In this document: positions 16,473-26,314 of the stretch, piece by piece
Numbering within the stretch: position 1 is the stretch's first letter
Layout: every line of letters begins with the position of its first letter
Assembly (NCBI GenBank): GCA_019235885.1
Contig: JAFAKB010000020.1
Span: 1-64,000, forward strand
Reading direction: 5' to 3'
Origin: Candidatus Eremiobacterota bacterium
GTDB lineage: Bacteria > Vulcanimicrobiota > Vulcanimicrobiia > Vulcanimicrobiales > Vulcanimicrobiaceae
DNA: 64,000 nucleotides
Program-made: the position numbers and the translations under genes
The notes under the pieces: generated by a model
Told to the model about the DNA's origin: nothing
Seen by the model: only the letters and a program-made list of their open reading frames with translations
The model's database searches: none

Positions 16473-17932
16473 AGACGGCGGACCGTCTCGACGCCGACCG
16501 CCCACTGCGCGTCCGTTTCGCCGTCGCACCGGACGGTGAGCTCGACGCAGCGGGCGCGCGGGCCGCGCTCTTCAACTGGCTGCTCGCGCGCACGACGGGC
16601 GGCGCGCTGGTGGTGCGCGTCGAGGACCGCAGCGTTTCGCCGGCCGAGACGGCGTCGAATGATCCGCAGTCGCTCGCCGACCTGCGCTGGCTCGGCCTGA
16701 CGTGGGACGAGGGACCCGGTGCGAGCGGCTCTGCCGGACCGTACCGGCAGTCGGAGCGCACCGAGGTCTACCGCGCGCACTTGGAGACGCTCGTTGCCGG
16801 CGGCAAAGCGCGCGAGCGCGACGGTGCGCTCGACTTCAGCGTTCCGCCCGGCACCACGGTGATCCACGATCTCGTGCTGGGCGACGTCTCGATCGACCAT
16901 AGTACGATTTCGCACTTTGCGCTGCGGAGCTCGAGCGGTGCGTTTTCGCGGGCGTTCCTCAGCACGGTCGACGACGCGGTGATGCGGATCGACCTGGTGC
17001 TGCAAGAGCAGCACCTCGAGGACGCGCTGCGCCAGATCGTGCTCGCGCGCGCGCTCGGCTACGAGCCGCCGCGCTTCGCCCATGTCGGGCCGCTGCTCGG
17101 TCCGGATCACCACGCGCTCGCGCACCGGCCCGGCGCGCCGACGATCGGCGCGCTGCGCCGCGCCGGCTTTCTGCCCGCGGCGGTGATCGAGCATCTCGCG
17201 CTGCTGGGCTGGTCGCCGCCGGACGGCCGCGAGCGTTTCAGCCTGGCGGAGCTGACGGCGGCGTTCTCGCTCGCGCGCGTGCACGGCTCGCCGGCCGTCT
17301 TCGACGAGGCGCGCTTGCGGGCGTTCAACGCGCGCGCGTTGCGCGCGCTTCCGCGCGAGGAGTACCGTGCGCTGATCGCCGAGCGCATGCAGCGCGCGGG
17401 ACTGCTCGAGACGCCGGTCCCGCCGGCCGCGGAGCGCTGGGTCGGCACCTTTCTCGACGCCTTCGGCGACGAGGTGCACACGCTCGGCGAGGCGCTCGCG
17501 GAGATCGCCGCGTTGCGCGCCGAGGCGGTGACGCTCCCGGCGCTTGAGCTGGAGCGATTGCGCAACCGCCAAGTGCTGTTCTTTCTCGACGCGGTCGCGC
17601 AGTACGTCGACGATCAGCCCGAGCTGCGCGGCTTGCCGCTCGCGCACGACGTTCCCGCGATCGCGGAGGAGTTCGGAATCGCGAAGGACGACGCGTTCGC
17701 CGCGCTCCGGATGGCGCTGACCGGAGCGCACGACGGGCCGCCGCTCACCCTGCTCTTCCCGCTGCTCGGCCACGAGCGGATCATGATCCGCATCGGCGCG
17801 ATCAGCTCGCACATCTTGCACGGCCGCGGGCTGGAGCCGATCAAGTACGGTCCGGGCGGCGTCCCGTTCGAGACGATCCAGCCGGTGCGGCCAGCGCGCG
17901 AAGCAACCGGGCACGATCCGAACGGGTCGTAA
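16469..17932 (+). CDS. Glutamyl-tRNA synthetase homologue with degenerate catalytic motifs
   Basis: Between ispF and cysE, the position of gltX in related gene orders. The frame holds a full-length class I GluRS (487 residues if started at CTG 16469). LRVRFAVAPDG, ALFNWLLARTTGG, SDADLRWLGLTWDEGP-like and PYRQSER segments, and GFLPAAVIEHLALLGWSP, are clearly GluRS. However the HIGH region reads GELDAAGAR, the IEDTD segment reads VEDRS, and the KLSKRHG segment reads ALAHRPG. The Arg of RFAPSP is kept but the Ser is lost. The conserved N-terminus lies upstream of the first GTG (16610), and no ATG, GTG or TTG exists in frame before it. It is probably not a normal synthetase; a regulatory or modified-substrate paralogue is possible. 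Confidence 0.75.
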   Translation: MKTADRLDADRPLRVRFAVAPDGELDAAGARAALFNWLLARTTGGALVVRVEDRSVSPAETASNDPQSLADLRWLGLTWDEGPGASGSAGPYRQSERTEVYRAHLETLVAGGKARERDGALDFSVPPGTTVIHDLVLGDVSIDHSTISHFALRSSSGAFSRAFLSTVDDAVMRIDLVLQEQHLEDALRQIVLARALGYEPPRFAHVGPLLGPDHHALAHRPGAPTIGALRRAGFLPAAVIEHLALLGWSPPDGRERFSLAELTAAFSLARVHGSPAVFDEARLRAFNARALRALPREEYRALIAERMQRAGLLETPVPPAAERWVGTFLDAFGDEVHTLGEALAEIAALRAEAVTLPALELERLRNRQVLFFLDAVAQYVDDQPELRGLPLAHDVPAIAEEFGIAKDDAFAALRMALTGAHDGPPLTLLFPLLGHERIMIRIGAISSHILHGRGLEPIKYGPGGVPFETIQPVRPAREATGHDPNGS

Positions 17933-17939
17933 GAGCGTC

Positions 17940-18597
17940 GTGCCCCTCAAAGTGTTCGAGGACTTTCTGGCCGACTGGCGCGCGCCGGTCGAACGCGACC
18001 CGGCCGCGCGCGGGTACCTCGACGTGCTCCTCTCCTATCCGAGCTTGCGCGCGCTCACCGCGCACCGGTTGAACCACGCGCTCTACACGGCGAAGGTCCC
18101 GCTGCTGCCGCGCTTCCTCTCGGCGCTCGCGCGCTTCTGGACCGGAATCGAGATCGATCCGGGCGCGACGCTCGGCAAGGGAATCTTCATCGATCACGGG
18201 ATGGGCGTGGTGATCGGCGAAACCGCCGAGGTCGGCGACGGCTGCACGATCTACCAGGGCGTCACGCTCGGCGGCACCTCGCTGCAGCGCACGAAGCGCC
18301 ATCCGACGCTCGGCAAGAACGTGACGGTCGGGTCGGGCGCGGCGATCCTCGGCGCGATCTACGTCGGCGACGGCGCGCGGATCGGCGCGAACTCCGTCGT
18401 CGTCAAGGACGTTCCTGCCGGCGCGACGGTGGTCGGGATCCCCGGCCGCGTGGTGCTGCAGGACGGCAAGCCGGTCTCCGCCGCGCCCGACCCGAGGCCG
18501 CGCGTCGACATGCCCGATCCGAACGCCGCGATCATCGCGCAACTTTCCGAGCGCATCGCAGCGCTGGAGGCGCGGCTTGCCGAAGTCGAACGGAAGA

Positions 18598-18617
<20 letters not shown>
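17940..18617 (+). CDS. cysE: Serine O-acetyltransferase
   Basis: 225 residues. N-terminal helices with a DPAARGYLDVLLSYP stretch, then a left-handed hexapeptide repeat domain: IDPGATLGKGIFIDHGMGVV, GETAEVGDGCTIYQGVTLGG, KRHPTLGKNV, GIPGRVV. The His and Asp of IDHG are catalytic in the family. It makes O-acetylserine for cysteine synthesis and is followed, as in Bacillus, by cysS. The last 30 residues form a short predicted coiled coil (LSERIAALEARLAEVERK). GTG start 7 bases after the previous stop. Confidence 0.93.
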
Positions 18618-20090
<1,473 letters not shown>

Positions 20091-20112
<22 letters not shown>

Positions 20113-20912
20113 GCGCGCAGCGCCCGCCGGCGCAGCAGCAGCGCCGCGGTCCGCGAGTCGACCTGGACGACGTGGTCTACGGCGTGCACGCCGTCGACGA
20201 GATGCTGGTCGCCGGCGAGCCGCTGCGGCACATCCACGTCGGCGACGACCGCAAGCGCGATCCGGCGCTGAAGAACCTGCTCGAGCGCGCGCGGGCGGCG
20301 AACGTGCCGGTGCGGTTCGAGAGCCGCGCATACTTCGCGACGTTTCCCTACAAGGCGCACCAGAGCGTGGTCGCGTTCGGCGAGCCGTTCCAGTACGCCG
20401 CGCTCGACGAGGTGATCGAAGCGGGAAAGCGCGCGCGTCCCGCGCTGTACGTGGTGCTCGACCACGTCACCGACCCGCACAACGTCGGCGCGATCGTGCG
20501 CTCCGCCGAGTGCGCCGGCGCGACGGCGGTGATCCTGCCCGAGCGGCGCAGCGCCGGCGTGAACCCGACCGTGCGCAAGTCCTCGGCCGGCGCAACCGCG
20601 TTCGTCCCGATCGCCCGCGTCGCGAACGTCGCGCAGGCGGTGCGGACGCTGAAGAAAGCCGGCGTGTGGGTGTACGGCGCGGCGCTCGGCGAGCGCGCGC
20701 AGCCGTACACCCACACGCCGCTCGACGGCGACGTCGCTCTGGTGATCGGCGCCGAGGGCGAAGGGATCGCGCCGCTCGTGCAGCGCGAGTGCGACGGTCT
20801 GATCTCGATCCCGGTGCTAGGCCGCGTGCAGTCGCTCAACGCCTCCGTCGCCGCCGGGATTCTCCTCTACGAGGCGGTGCGGCAACGCGGCGCCGGTCCC
20901 GAGCCCGCGTGA
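20091..20912 (+). CDS. rlmB: SpoU-family 23S rRNA (guanosine-2'-O) methyltransferase, RlmB type
   Basis: 273 residues. A basic N-terminal tail leads to DDVVYGVHAVDEML, the RlmB substrate-binding domain. The SPOUT domain shows DHVTDPHNVGAIVRSAECAG (motif 1), LVIGAEGEGIAP (motif 2) and IPVLGRVQSLNASVAAGI (motif 3), forming the SAM-binding knot. It sits after cysS as yacO does in Bacillus; mrnC, normally between them, is missing. GTG 20091 overlaps cysS by 22 bases. Confidence 0.9.
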
Positions 20913-21012
20913 CGTGGCGCGCTGGATGAGAGCTTCGGGAACGAAGCGACCCCGCGGCACGACGTCCGCGTTTCTTTGACGGAACGAAGCTTGCGGCACG
21001 GAGGGAATCGAG

Positions 21013-21951
21013 ATGAGCACGACGCGATTTGCAGCGGTCGTTACGGCGGCCGCCGTGGCATTGGCGCTGACGGTCGCGGCGAAGACGGCCGCCGAGACGC
21101 CGGCCGGCGCCGCGCAGGTTCGAACCCTGAGCTCGGGTGGGATCGCGCGGACCTATCGGGTGTTTCGGCCGAGGTCCGCCGGCGCGCATCCGGCGCTCGT
21201 CATGATGCTGCACGGCGGGTTCGGCACCGGCCAAGCAGCGGAAAACGCCGACGGCTGGGACGCGCTCGCCGCGCGTGAGGGCTTCGCGGTCGTCTATCCC
21301 GATGGGCTGGGCCACGCGTGGAACGCCGGGACGTGCTGCGGGTTGCCGCACGCGCGGAACGTCGACGACGTCGCGTTTCTGACCGCGGTGGTGCGGGACG
21401 CCGAGGCGCGCGACGGCGTCGACCCGCAGCGCGTCTACGTGACCGGACTTTCGAACGGGGCAATCATGGCGTACCGGATGGCGTGCGAGGCGCCGATTCC
21501 GATCGCAGCGATCGGCCCGGTCGCGGGGAGCCTGCTGGTTCCGTGTACCGCGCCGCGCGGCCCAGTGTCGGTGATCGCGGTTCACGGGACGGCGGATCAA
21601 AACGTGCCGATCAACGGCGGCTACGGGACCAAGGGCGTGACGCATACCGATCACCTCTCGGTGGCCGCCTCGTTGGCGCGCTGGAAGGCGGTCGACCGTT
21701 GCGCCGACCCGGTCGTGACCAAGCGCGGCACGGTGCATGTCGAGGACGCGCAGTGCGCCGGCGGCACTGAGATCGAGCTGATCACGATCGAGGGCGCCGG
21801 CCACCAATGGCCCGGTTCCAAGCCGCCGCCTGCCTGGACGGCGCGCATGCTCGATCTCGACCCGCCGAGCACGGCGCTCGACGCGACGGCGGTGCTGTGG
21901 GAGTTCTTCAGCCGCCACCCAGGGCCAACCGACCCCGTCATCCGTCCTTGA
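21013..21951 (+). CDS. Secreted PHB-depolymerase/feruloyl-esterase-like hydrolase (LpqC type)
   Basis: 312 residues with a signal peptide ending near AAKTAAETPAG. The alpha/beta-hydrolase signatures are LHGGFGTG (oxyanion hole), WNAGTCCG, the nucleophile elbow GLSNGAIMAYRMACE, VHGTADQNVPINGG (acid) and GAGHQWPG (His). Such enzymes cleave esters outside the cytoplasm; substrate cannot be read from sequence. GGAGGGA 6 bases before the ATG is a clear ribosome binding site. It interrupts the rlmB-sigH order, where yacP would be. Confidence 0.85.
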   Translation: MSTTRFAAVVTAAAVALALTVAAKTAAETPAGAAQVRTLSSGGIARTYRVFRPRSAGAHPALVMMLHGGFGTGQAAENADGWDALAAREGFAVVYPDGLGHAWNAGTCCGLPHARNVDDVAFLTAVVRDAEARDGVDPQRVYVTGLSNGAIMAYRMACEAPIPIAAIGPVAGSLLVPCTAPRGPVSVIAVHGTADQNVPINGGYGTKGVTHTDHLSVAASLARWKAVDRCADPVVTKRGTVHVEDAQCAGGTEIELITIEGAGHQWPGSKPPPAWTARMLDLDPPSTALDATAVLWEFFSRHPGPTDPVIRP

Positions 21952-21976
21952 CCTCCTAGCAGGACCCTCCTATACT
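21948..21976 (+). promoter_or_regulatory. Sigma-70 promoter of sigH
   Basis: TTGACC (21948-21953) and TATACT (21971-21976) with a 17-base spacer. The -35 box overlaps the stop codon of the esterase gene. Predicted start of transcription is near 21983, leaving about 70 bases of leader before the sigH ATG. Confidence 0.75.
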
Positions 21977-22051
21977 TAGACGGTCGTGCGCGGCCCCGAC
22001 GGGCTCCGGCCCGCGTTTTCGCGCTCGACGAGCCCCCCCAAGGTAGGTTTC

Positions 22052-22699
22052 ATGGCGATCGCGCAGCCCGCCGTCGAGCCCCTCGACTACCACGAGCGGC
22101 CCGACGAAGACCTCGTCTCCGCGGCGAAATCGGGCGACAACCTGGCGATGGAGTTCTTGCTGAACAAGTACAAGAACTTCGTCCGCATCAAGGCCAAGAG
22201 CTATTTCCTCATCGGCGCCGACCGAGAGGACATCATTCAGGAAGGCATGATCGGCCTGTACAAGGCCGTCCGCGACTTCAAGGCCGACAAGCTTTCGAGC
22301 TTCCGGGCCTTCGCGGAGCTGTGCATCACCCGTCAGATCATCACCGCGATCAAGACGGCGACGCGGCAGAAGCACATCCCGCTCAACCAGTACATCTCGC
22401 TCAACAAGCCGATCTACGACGAGGACAGCGAACGGACGCTCCTCGACGTGATGCCTTCGCAGAAGACCTCCGATCCCGAAGAGCTCGTGATCAACCAGGA
22501 AGTCTCCGAAGACATCAAGGCGCGCATTCAGGAGAACCTTTCGGACCTGGAGTCCCAGGTGCTGCTCTCGTATCTCGAAGGCAAGTCGTACCAAGAGATG
22601 GCGCGCGATCTGAACCGGCACGTCAAGTCGATCGACAACGCGCTCCAGCGCGTCAAGCGCAAGATCGAGAAGAACCTGGCCGAGATCGAGCTGCCTTGA
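22052..22699 (+). CDS. sigH: RNA polymerase sigma factor, SigH type
   Basis: 215 residues, like Bacillus SigH. Region 2: DREDIIQEGMIGLYKAVRDF and FAELCITRQIITAIKTATRQ; region 4: LSYLEGKSYQEMARDLNRHV followed by KSIDNALQRVKRKI. The ATG at 22052 follows AAGGTAGG at good spacing; the longer frame from 21986 starts at or next to the predicted transcription start and is rejected. In Bacillus sigH precedes rpmG-secE-nusG directly; here 14 kb intervene. It has its own promoter and is closed by a terminator at 22766-22790. Confidence 0.92.
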   Translation: MAIAQPAVEPLDYHERPDEDLVSAAKSGDNLAMEFLLNKYKNFVRIKAKSYFLIGADREDIIQEGMIGLYKAVRDFKADKLSSFRAFAELCITRQIITAIKTATRQKHIPLNQYISLNKPIYDEDSERTLLDVMPSQKTSDPEELVINQEVSEDIKARIQENLSDLESQVLLSYLEGKSYQEMARDLNRHVKSIDNALQRVKRKIEKNLAEIELP

Positions 22700-22765
22700 A
22701 AGGACGTAGGGACGCGTAGCTGATCCGTCAGCCGACGTCTCCGAGGAGTCCGACGGAAACGAGAG

Positions 22766-22790
22766 AGCCCCGCCCCGCGCGGGGCTTTTT
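22766..22790 (+). terminator. Intrinsic terminator after sigH
   Basis: Seven-base stem AGCCCCG (22766-22772) / CGGGGCT (22780-22786) with a 7-base loop, followed by a T-run to 22790. Confidence 0.85.
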
Positions 22791-22814
22791 CCGTTGCGCT
22801 GCGAAGCCGCGCGC

Positions 22815-24242
22815 GTGATCTCGCTGCGCTCGTTCGCGTTCGTCGTAGCGCTCGCCGCGCTGATGCTCGGCGCGATCGTCGTGCACGACCGCGTCTTCCC
22901 GAAGCCGTTGCTCCACCCGCGGAACGACTTCACCACCTTCTACTGTGCGGGGACCGTCGTGCGCGGCGGAGGCGATCCGTACCGCGTCGAGCCGCTGCGC
23001 GCGTGCGAACAGCGGCTCGGCGAGTTCGGCGCCGCCGGCGACGCGGCGTGGGAGGTCGTGCCGGCGCCGTTTCCGGGCTACGTGCTCGCGCTGTACGCGC
23101 TGATGTCGCTTCCGCCGCCCGCCGTAGCGCACGTCGCGTGGCTGGGGCTGTTGCTGTGCGGCGTCGGGGTGACGGCGCTCGTCGCGGTGCGACTGACACG
23201 GTTCCCGGCGCTGCCGGTGATCGTGCTGGTCGCGCTGGCGCTCGGCTGGAATGACATTAATCTCGCCGAACCGACGCCCATTGTTGCGGCGCTGCTGGCC
23301 TGTGCGGCGCTCGCGGCGTCGCGCGGCGCGTGGCGCACCGCCGGAGTCTGCACCGCGCTGGCGATGATCATGCCGCAGTACGCGCTCCCGGCCTGGTTGG
23401 CGCTGCTGAGCTTCGCGCCGCGCACGCGCGTCCCGGTCCTGATCGTCGCGGCTGCGCTCGGCGTAGTGTCGTTTGCAGTGCTGGGCTGGGAGAAGAATCT
23501 CGAGTACTTCACGCAAACGCTGCCGGCGCAAACGGCGGCCGAGGTATTCTTTCCGTACCAGTACAGCCTCACGCACGCGCTCGCGCTGGCCGGCGTCGGT
23601 GCGCCGGCTGCGATCCTACTGGGTCAGCTGTGCTACGTCGGGCTGGTTGCGATCGGGATCGTGGCCGGCGTGCGGTTGTGGCGCGCGAGCGGTGAGGCGG
23701 CCGCGCTGGTGCTCGTCCCGCCCGCGGTCGCGTCGGTGCTCGGCGCGTACTCGCACCAAGTGCAGATCCTCATGGGGATCACCGCCGCACTGCTGATCGC
23801 GTCGATTCGTGCCGTGCCGGCCGGCCTCGCCGTTGCGCCGCTGCTCGCGCTCGCCGTGGTGTGGACCGGCGAGGGCACCGGCAAAGGCTGGGTCGTCACC
23901 ACGCTCATCGGCGCCGCGGCCGCGATCTGGATTGCGACGACGCGCATCGCGCCGCCGCGCCGCGCCGTCTTTGCCGCCGCATCGACAGCGGTACTGCTGC
24001 TCGCGCTGACAGCCTCGCATTTGCTTCCGGCGATGGCGCGTGCATCTGACGTCGCTTCACTGTCGCCGCCCGCAATTGCGGATGACGCGCAGGCGAGCCG
24101 GGTTTTCGGTTATCTCTTCGACACGCTGCGGCTCGCCGACCCGCGGCGCGAGCTGGAGAAGGTGCCGCTGATCGCCGGAATGCTGATCCTCGCTGCAGCA
24201 AGCTTCGTTGCAAGACGCGACGGCGAGGCTCGCGCGAGCTGA
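22815..24242 (+). CDS. Multipass membrane glycosyltransferase, GT87/DUF2029-like
   Basis: 475 residues with 11-12 membrane helices. The first extracytoplasmic loop contains RNDFTTFYCAG, the acidic motif expected of GT87 polyprenyl-phosphate-mannose-dependent alpha-mannosyltransferases; GWNDINLAEPTPIVAALLAC with a helix pair is also typical. GTG 22815 begins a good signal-anchor (VISLRSFAFVVALAALM); an upstream TTG at 22794 abuts the terminator and is less likely. Together with the GT39 protein at the left edge it points to mannosylated cell-surface products. Confidence 0.75.
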   Translation: MISLRSFAFVVALAALMLGAIVVHDRVFPKPLLHPRNDFTTFYCAGTVVRGGGDPYRVEPLRACEQRLGEFGAAGDAAWEVVPAPFPGYVLALYALMSLPPPAVAHVAWLGLLLCGVGVTALVAVRLTRFPALPVIVLVALALGWNDINLAEPTPIVAALLACAALAASRGAWRTAGVCTALAMIMPQYALPAWLALLSFAPRTRVPVLIVAAALGVVSFAVLGWEKNLEYFTQTLPAQTAAEVFFPYQYSLTHALALAGVGAPAAILLGQLCYVGLVAIGIVAGVRLWRASGEAAALVLVPPAVASVLGAYSHQVQILMGITAALLIASIRAVPAGLAVAPLLALAVVWTGEGTGKGWVVTTLIGAAAAIWIATTRIAPPRRAVFAAASTAVLLLALTASHLLPAMARASDVASLSPPAIADDAQASRVFGYLFDTLRLADPRRELEKVPLIAGMLILAAASFVARRDGEARAS

Positions 24243-24250
24243 GCGAACTG

Positions 24251-24334
24251 AGCCGACGGTGGGATTCGAACCCACGGTGTGCTTGCGCAGCGGGTTTACA
24301 AAACCCGTCCCATCGACCGCTAGGGAACGTCGGC
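24251..24334 (-). tRNA. tRNA-Thr (anticodon UGU) with long variable arm
   Basis: Acceptor GCCGACG/CGTCGGC, 7 perfect pairs; 3-bp D stem CCC/GGG with GG in the loop; anticodon stem CGGGT/ACCCG with loop TTTGTAA, giving UGU; a 15-base variable region that folds as TGC-GCAA-GCA; T arm GTGGG-TTCGAAT-CCCAC. Discriminator U, no encoded CCA. The acceptor sequence and U73 (also in the Thr-GGU gene at 25220) fit threonine, but the long variable arm and D arm are class II, as in Tyr, Ser and Leu tRNAs. Opposite strand to the rest of the cluster. Confidence 0.8.
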
Positions 24335-24430
24335 GTCGCGCGGCATCTTCGGTCGGCGCGGCCCGGACCCTCGCGCGCACAGGGTAGGAACGGAATGCGG
24401 GGGGCGCGTATCAAGGCGGGTCCGCACCGT

Positions 24431-24518
24431 GGGTCGGTGGTCGAGTGGTTAATGGCACCGGACTGTAAATTCGGCTCGCGAAAGCGATACGGTGGTTCGA
24501 ATCCACCCCGGCCCACCA
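24431..24518 (+). tRNA. tRNA-Tyr (anticodon GUA)
   Basis: Acceptor GGGTCGG/CCGGCCC with one G-U pair, anticodon loop CTGTAAA, class II variable arm, T arm GGTGG-TTCGAAT-CCACC, A73 and encoded CCA (24516-24518). Confidence 0.93.
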
Positions 24519-24586
24519 GTTCAAGCAAGCGGCGTGCGCCCGACAGGACGCGCGCCGCTGCTTCCTAAACGGGTGCGAAACCGAGC

Positions 24587-24660
24587 GCGGGCGTTGCATA
24601 GTGGTAATGCCCTTGCCTTCCAAGCAAGAGTCGCGGGTTCGATTCCCGCCGCCCGCTCCA
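24587..24660 (+). tRNA. tRNA-Gly (anticodon UCC)
   Basis: Acceptor GCGGGCG/CGCCCGC, anticodon stem CTTGC/GCAAG with loop CTTCCAA, T arm GCGGG-TTCGATT-CCCGC, U73 and encoded CCA. Third in the Thr-Tyr-Gly-Thr order also found in the E. coli thrU-tyrU-glyT-thrT cluster. Confidence 0.95.
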
Positions 24661-24716
24661 ACCGTTCGCCGGCACAGTGACGCACAGGTGGCACATGCGC
24701 GGGCTATCGTGATCGC

Positions 24717-25229
24717 ATGTACGAGCGATCCACTGCGAACGGCATTCCGGGCGTGTCATTCCTGACGCAAGAAGCGTTGATCTCTCTCGGCGTCGAGCGA
24801 AACCAGACGCCGGAAACGCGCGCGCCGAAACGCAATACGAAGCTGAAAGGCGATGTCTCGGAGCTTCGCGTCGCTGCGGCGCTGATCGAAACCGGGTACG
24901 CGGTGTCGAAGCCTTTTGGCGAGAACCAACGCTACGATCTCGTCATCGACGACGGAGAGAACCTCGCCCGCGTTCAAGTGAAGACGGGACGGCTGCGAAA
25001 CGGGGTGGTGCTCTTCAACTGCTCGAGCACGCACGGCCATCGCGGTCGCCCGGCCCGGCCGTACCGCGGCGAGGTAGAGTACATTGCAGTGTACTGTCCC
25101 GACACGGGGAAGGTCTACTTCGTCCCGGAAGCGCATTTTACGAACTCGTACGGAAGCCTCCGTGTCCTCCCGACGAAGAACAACGTCGCGAAGACGGTCC
25201 GCTGGGCCTCCGCATTCGAGCTGGCGTAG
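24717..25229 (+). CDS. PD-(D/E)XK nuclease-like protein (group I intron endonuclease type) lodged between tRNA genes
   Basis: 170 residues. LKGDVSELRVAAALIETGYAV is the helix with the first Glu; RYDLVIDDGENLARVQVKTG supplies D-x(n)-(Q)VK, the active site. This arrangement matches the PF11645-type group I intron-associated endonucleases and archaeal-type Holliday junction resolvase folds. The gene lies between tRNA-Gly and tRNA-Thr(GGU), and its TAG stop falls inside the first ten bases of the tRNA-Thr. Codon use is less GC-biased than the neighbours. No intron is visible: both flanking tRNAs are complete. Acquisition by a mobile element is plausible. Confidence 0.7.
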   Translation: MYERSTANGIPGVSFLTQEALISLGVERNQTPETRAPKRNTKLKGDVSELRVAAALIETGYAVSKPFGENQRYDLVIDDGENLARVQVKTGRLRNGVVLFNCSSTHGHRGRPARPYRGEVEYIAVYCPDTGKVYFVPEAHFTNSYGSLRVLPTKNNVAKTVRWASAFELA

Positions 25230-25294
25230 CTCAGTGGTAGAGCACTTCATTGGTAATGAAGAGGTCGCGGGTTCAATCCCCGCCGCCAGCTCCA
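25220..25294 (+). tRNA. tRNA-Thr (anticodon GGU)
   Basis: Acceptor GCTGGCG/CGCCAGC, D stem GCTC/GAGC, anticodon stem CTTCA/TGAAG with loop TTGGTAA, normal 5-base variable loop, T arm GCGGG-TTCAATC-CCCGC, U73 and encoded CCA (25292-25294). Class I, unlike the Thr-UGU gene. Confidence 0.95.
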
Positions 25295-25354
25295 GAGGAA
25301 CGCGGCCCTCCCCGCCGGAGGGTCTCGTCGCTTTCCTGAGTAGTCGTGAGCGTC

Positions 25355-26314
25355 ATGGCAACTGCCGTCTCGACCGACAGCGCGAAGCGCGCGCTCCTCG
25401 AACGCCTGATCGACGACGCGGGGCTCTTCCCGCCGGCGGCGCTCGCGATGCGGCCCGCGCTGCGCGCGCATGCCCGCCACGCCGAGAGCGCGTACTGGTG
25501 GGTGAGCGGGCGCTTCGTGCTCCCTGCGTCGCGCGTCGACGAGTTCGCCGCCGCCCGCTCGCTCGAAAGTGCTCCGCTCGACCTGAGCGTCGTGCTCGAT
25601 GCAGCGGCGCTCGGCGCCAAAGGCGACACCGTCCGCGCCGACCTCGAGCGCGTCGAGCGCGCGCGCGCTCTCCCCGGCGTGACCGTCTCCTCGCTCGAAG
25701 CGCGGCTCCCGAACCTGCCGTTCGACGACGCCCTTACCGCGCGTCTCATCGCGGACGTCGTCGAACGCTATCCCAGCGACAACATCGCGTTCTGGTACGA
25801 GTCGGGCTACGATGCGGGCTGGTCCACCCCGCCCGACCAGTGGCTGGCCGTCATCGCGTCGGCACGTCACACCGCGCCGGCGAACTTGATGTTCGGCGCA
25901 AAAGTGCGGTGCGGCGGCGAGCGCCCCGGCGCGACGCCCTCGGTTGCGGATCTCGCGGCGTTCGTCGTCGCCGCGCACGCGCACGACGTTCCTTGGAAAG
26001 CGACGGCGGGCTTGCACCACCCGTTCCGCGGCGTGCGCGGCGTCGACGGCGGCGTCGTCCCGCACGGTTTCCTGAACCTGTTCATCGCCGCCGCCGCGCT
26101 GCACGCCGGCGCCTTGGAACCGGCGCAGGTAACCGACGTCCTCGCCGAACAAGACCCGCTCGCGTTCGTCGTGGATCCCGCGCACGCCGCATGGCGCGAG
26201 GTAAAAGTCGAGGCAGAACAGATCGCCGCCGCGCGCGAGCGCTGCGTCGCGTTCGGAAGCTGCAGCTTCGACGAGCCGGTGAACGACTTGCGCGAGTTCG
26301 GCATCCTTTCGTGA
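25355..26314 (+). CDS. Conserved hypothetical protein coupled to fumarylacetoacetase
   Basis: 319 residues from ATG 25355 (GTG 25346 is an alternative). LIDDAGLFPPAALAM near the N-terminus, FWYESGYDAGWSTPP in the middle and KATAGLHHPFRGVRG towards the end are strikingly regular and suggest a TIM-barrel-like enzyme. No transmembrane segment or signal peptide. The stop overlaps the fahA GTG (GTGA), so the two are translated together; a role near tyrosine or aromatic catabolism is inferred only from that. I do not know a characterised member. Confidence 0.75.
   Translation: MATAVSTDSAKRALLERLIDDAGLFPPAALAMRPALRAHARHAESAYWWVSGRFVLPASRVDEFAAARSLESAPLDLSVVLDAAALGAKGDTVRADLERVERARALPGVTVSSLEARLPNLPFDDALTARLIADVVERYPSDNIAFWYESGYDAGWSTPPDQWLAVIASARHTAPANLMFGAKVRCGGERPGATPSVADLAAFVVAAHAHDVPWKATAGLHHPFRGVRGVDGGVVPHGFLNLFIAAAALHAGALEPAQVTDVLAEQDPLAFVVDPAHAAWREVKVEAEQIAAARERCVAFGSCSFDEPVNDLREFGILS

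Noticed and set aside
16306-16761. N-terminal extension of the LuxR-type regulator
   Set aside because: Low-complexity Arg/Ser sequence lying antisense to the GluRS-like gene; the conserved protein begins just after ATG 16305.
24243-25300. Group I intron within the tRNA cluster
   Set aside because: All four tRNA genes fold without interruption; only a nuclease-like gene lies between them.
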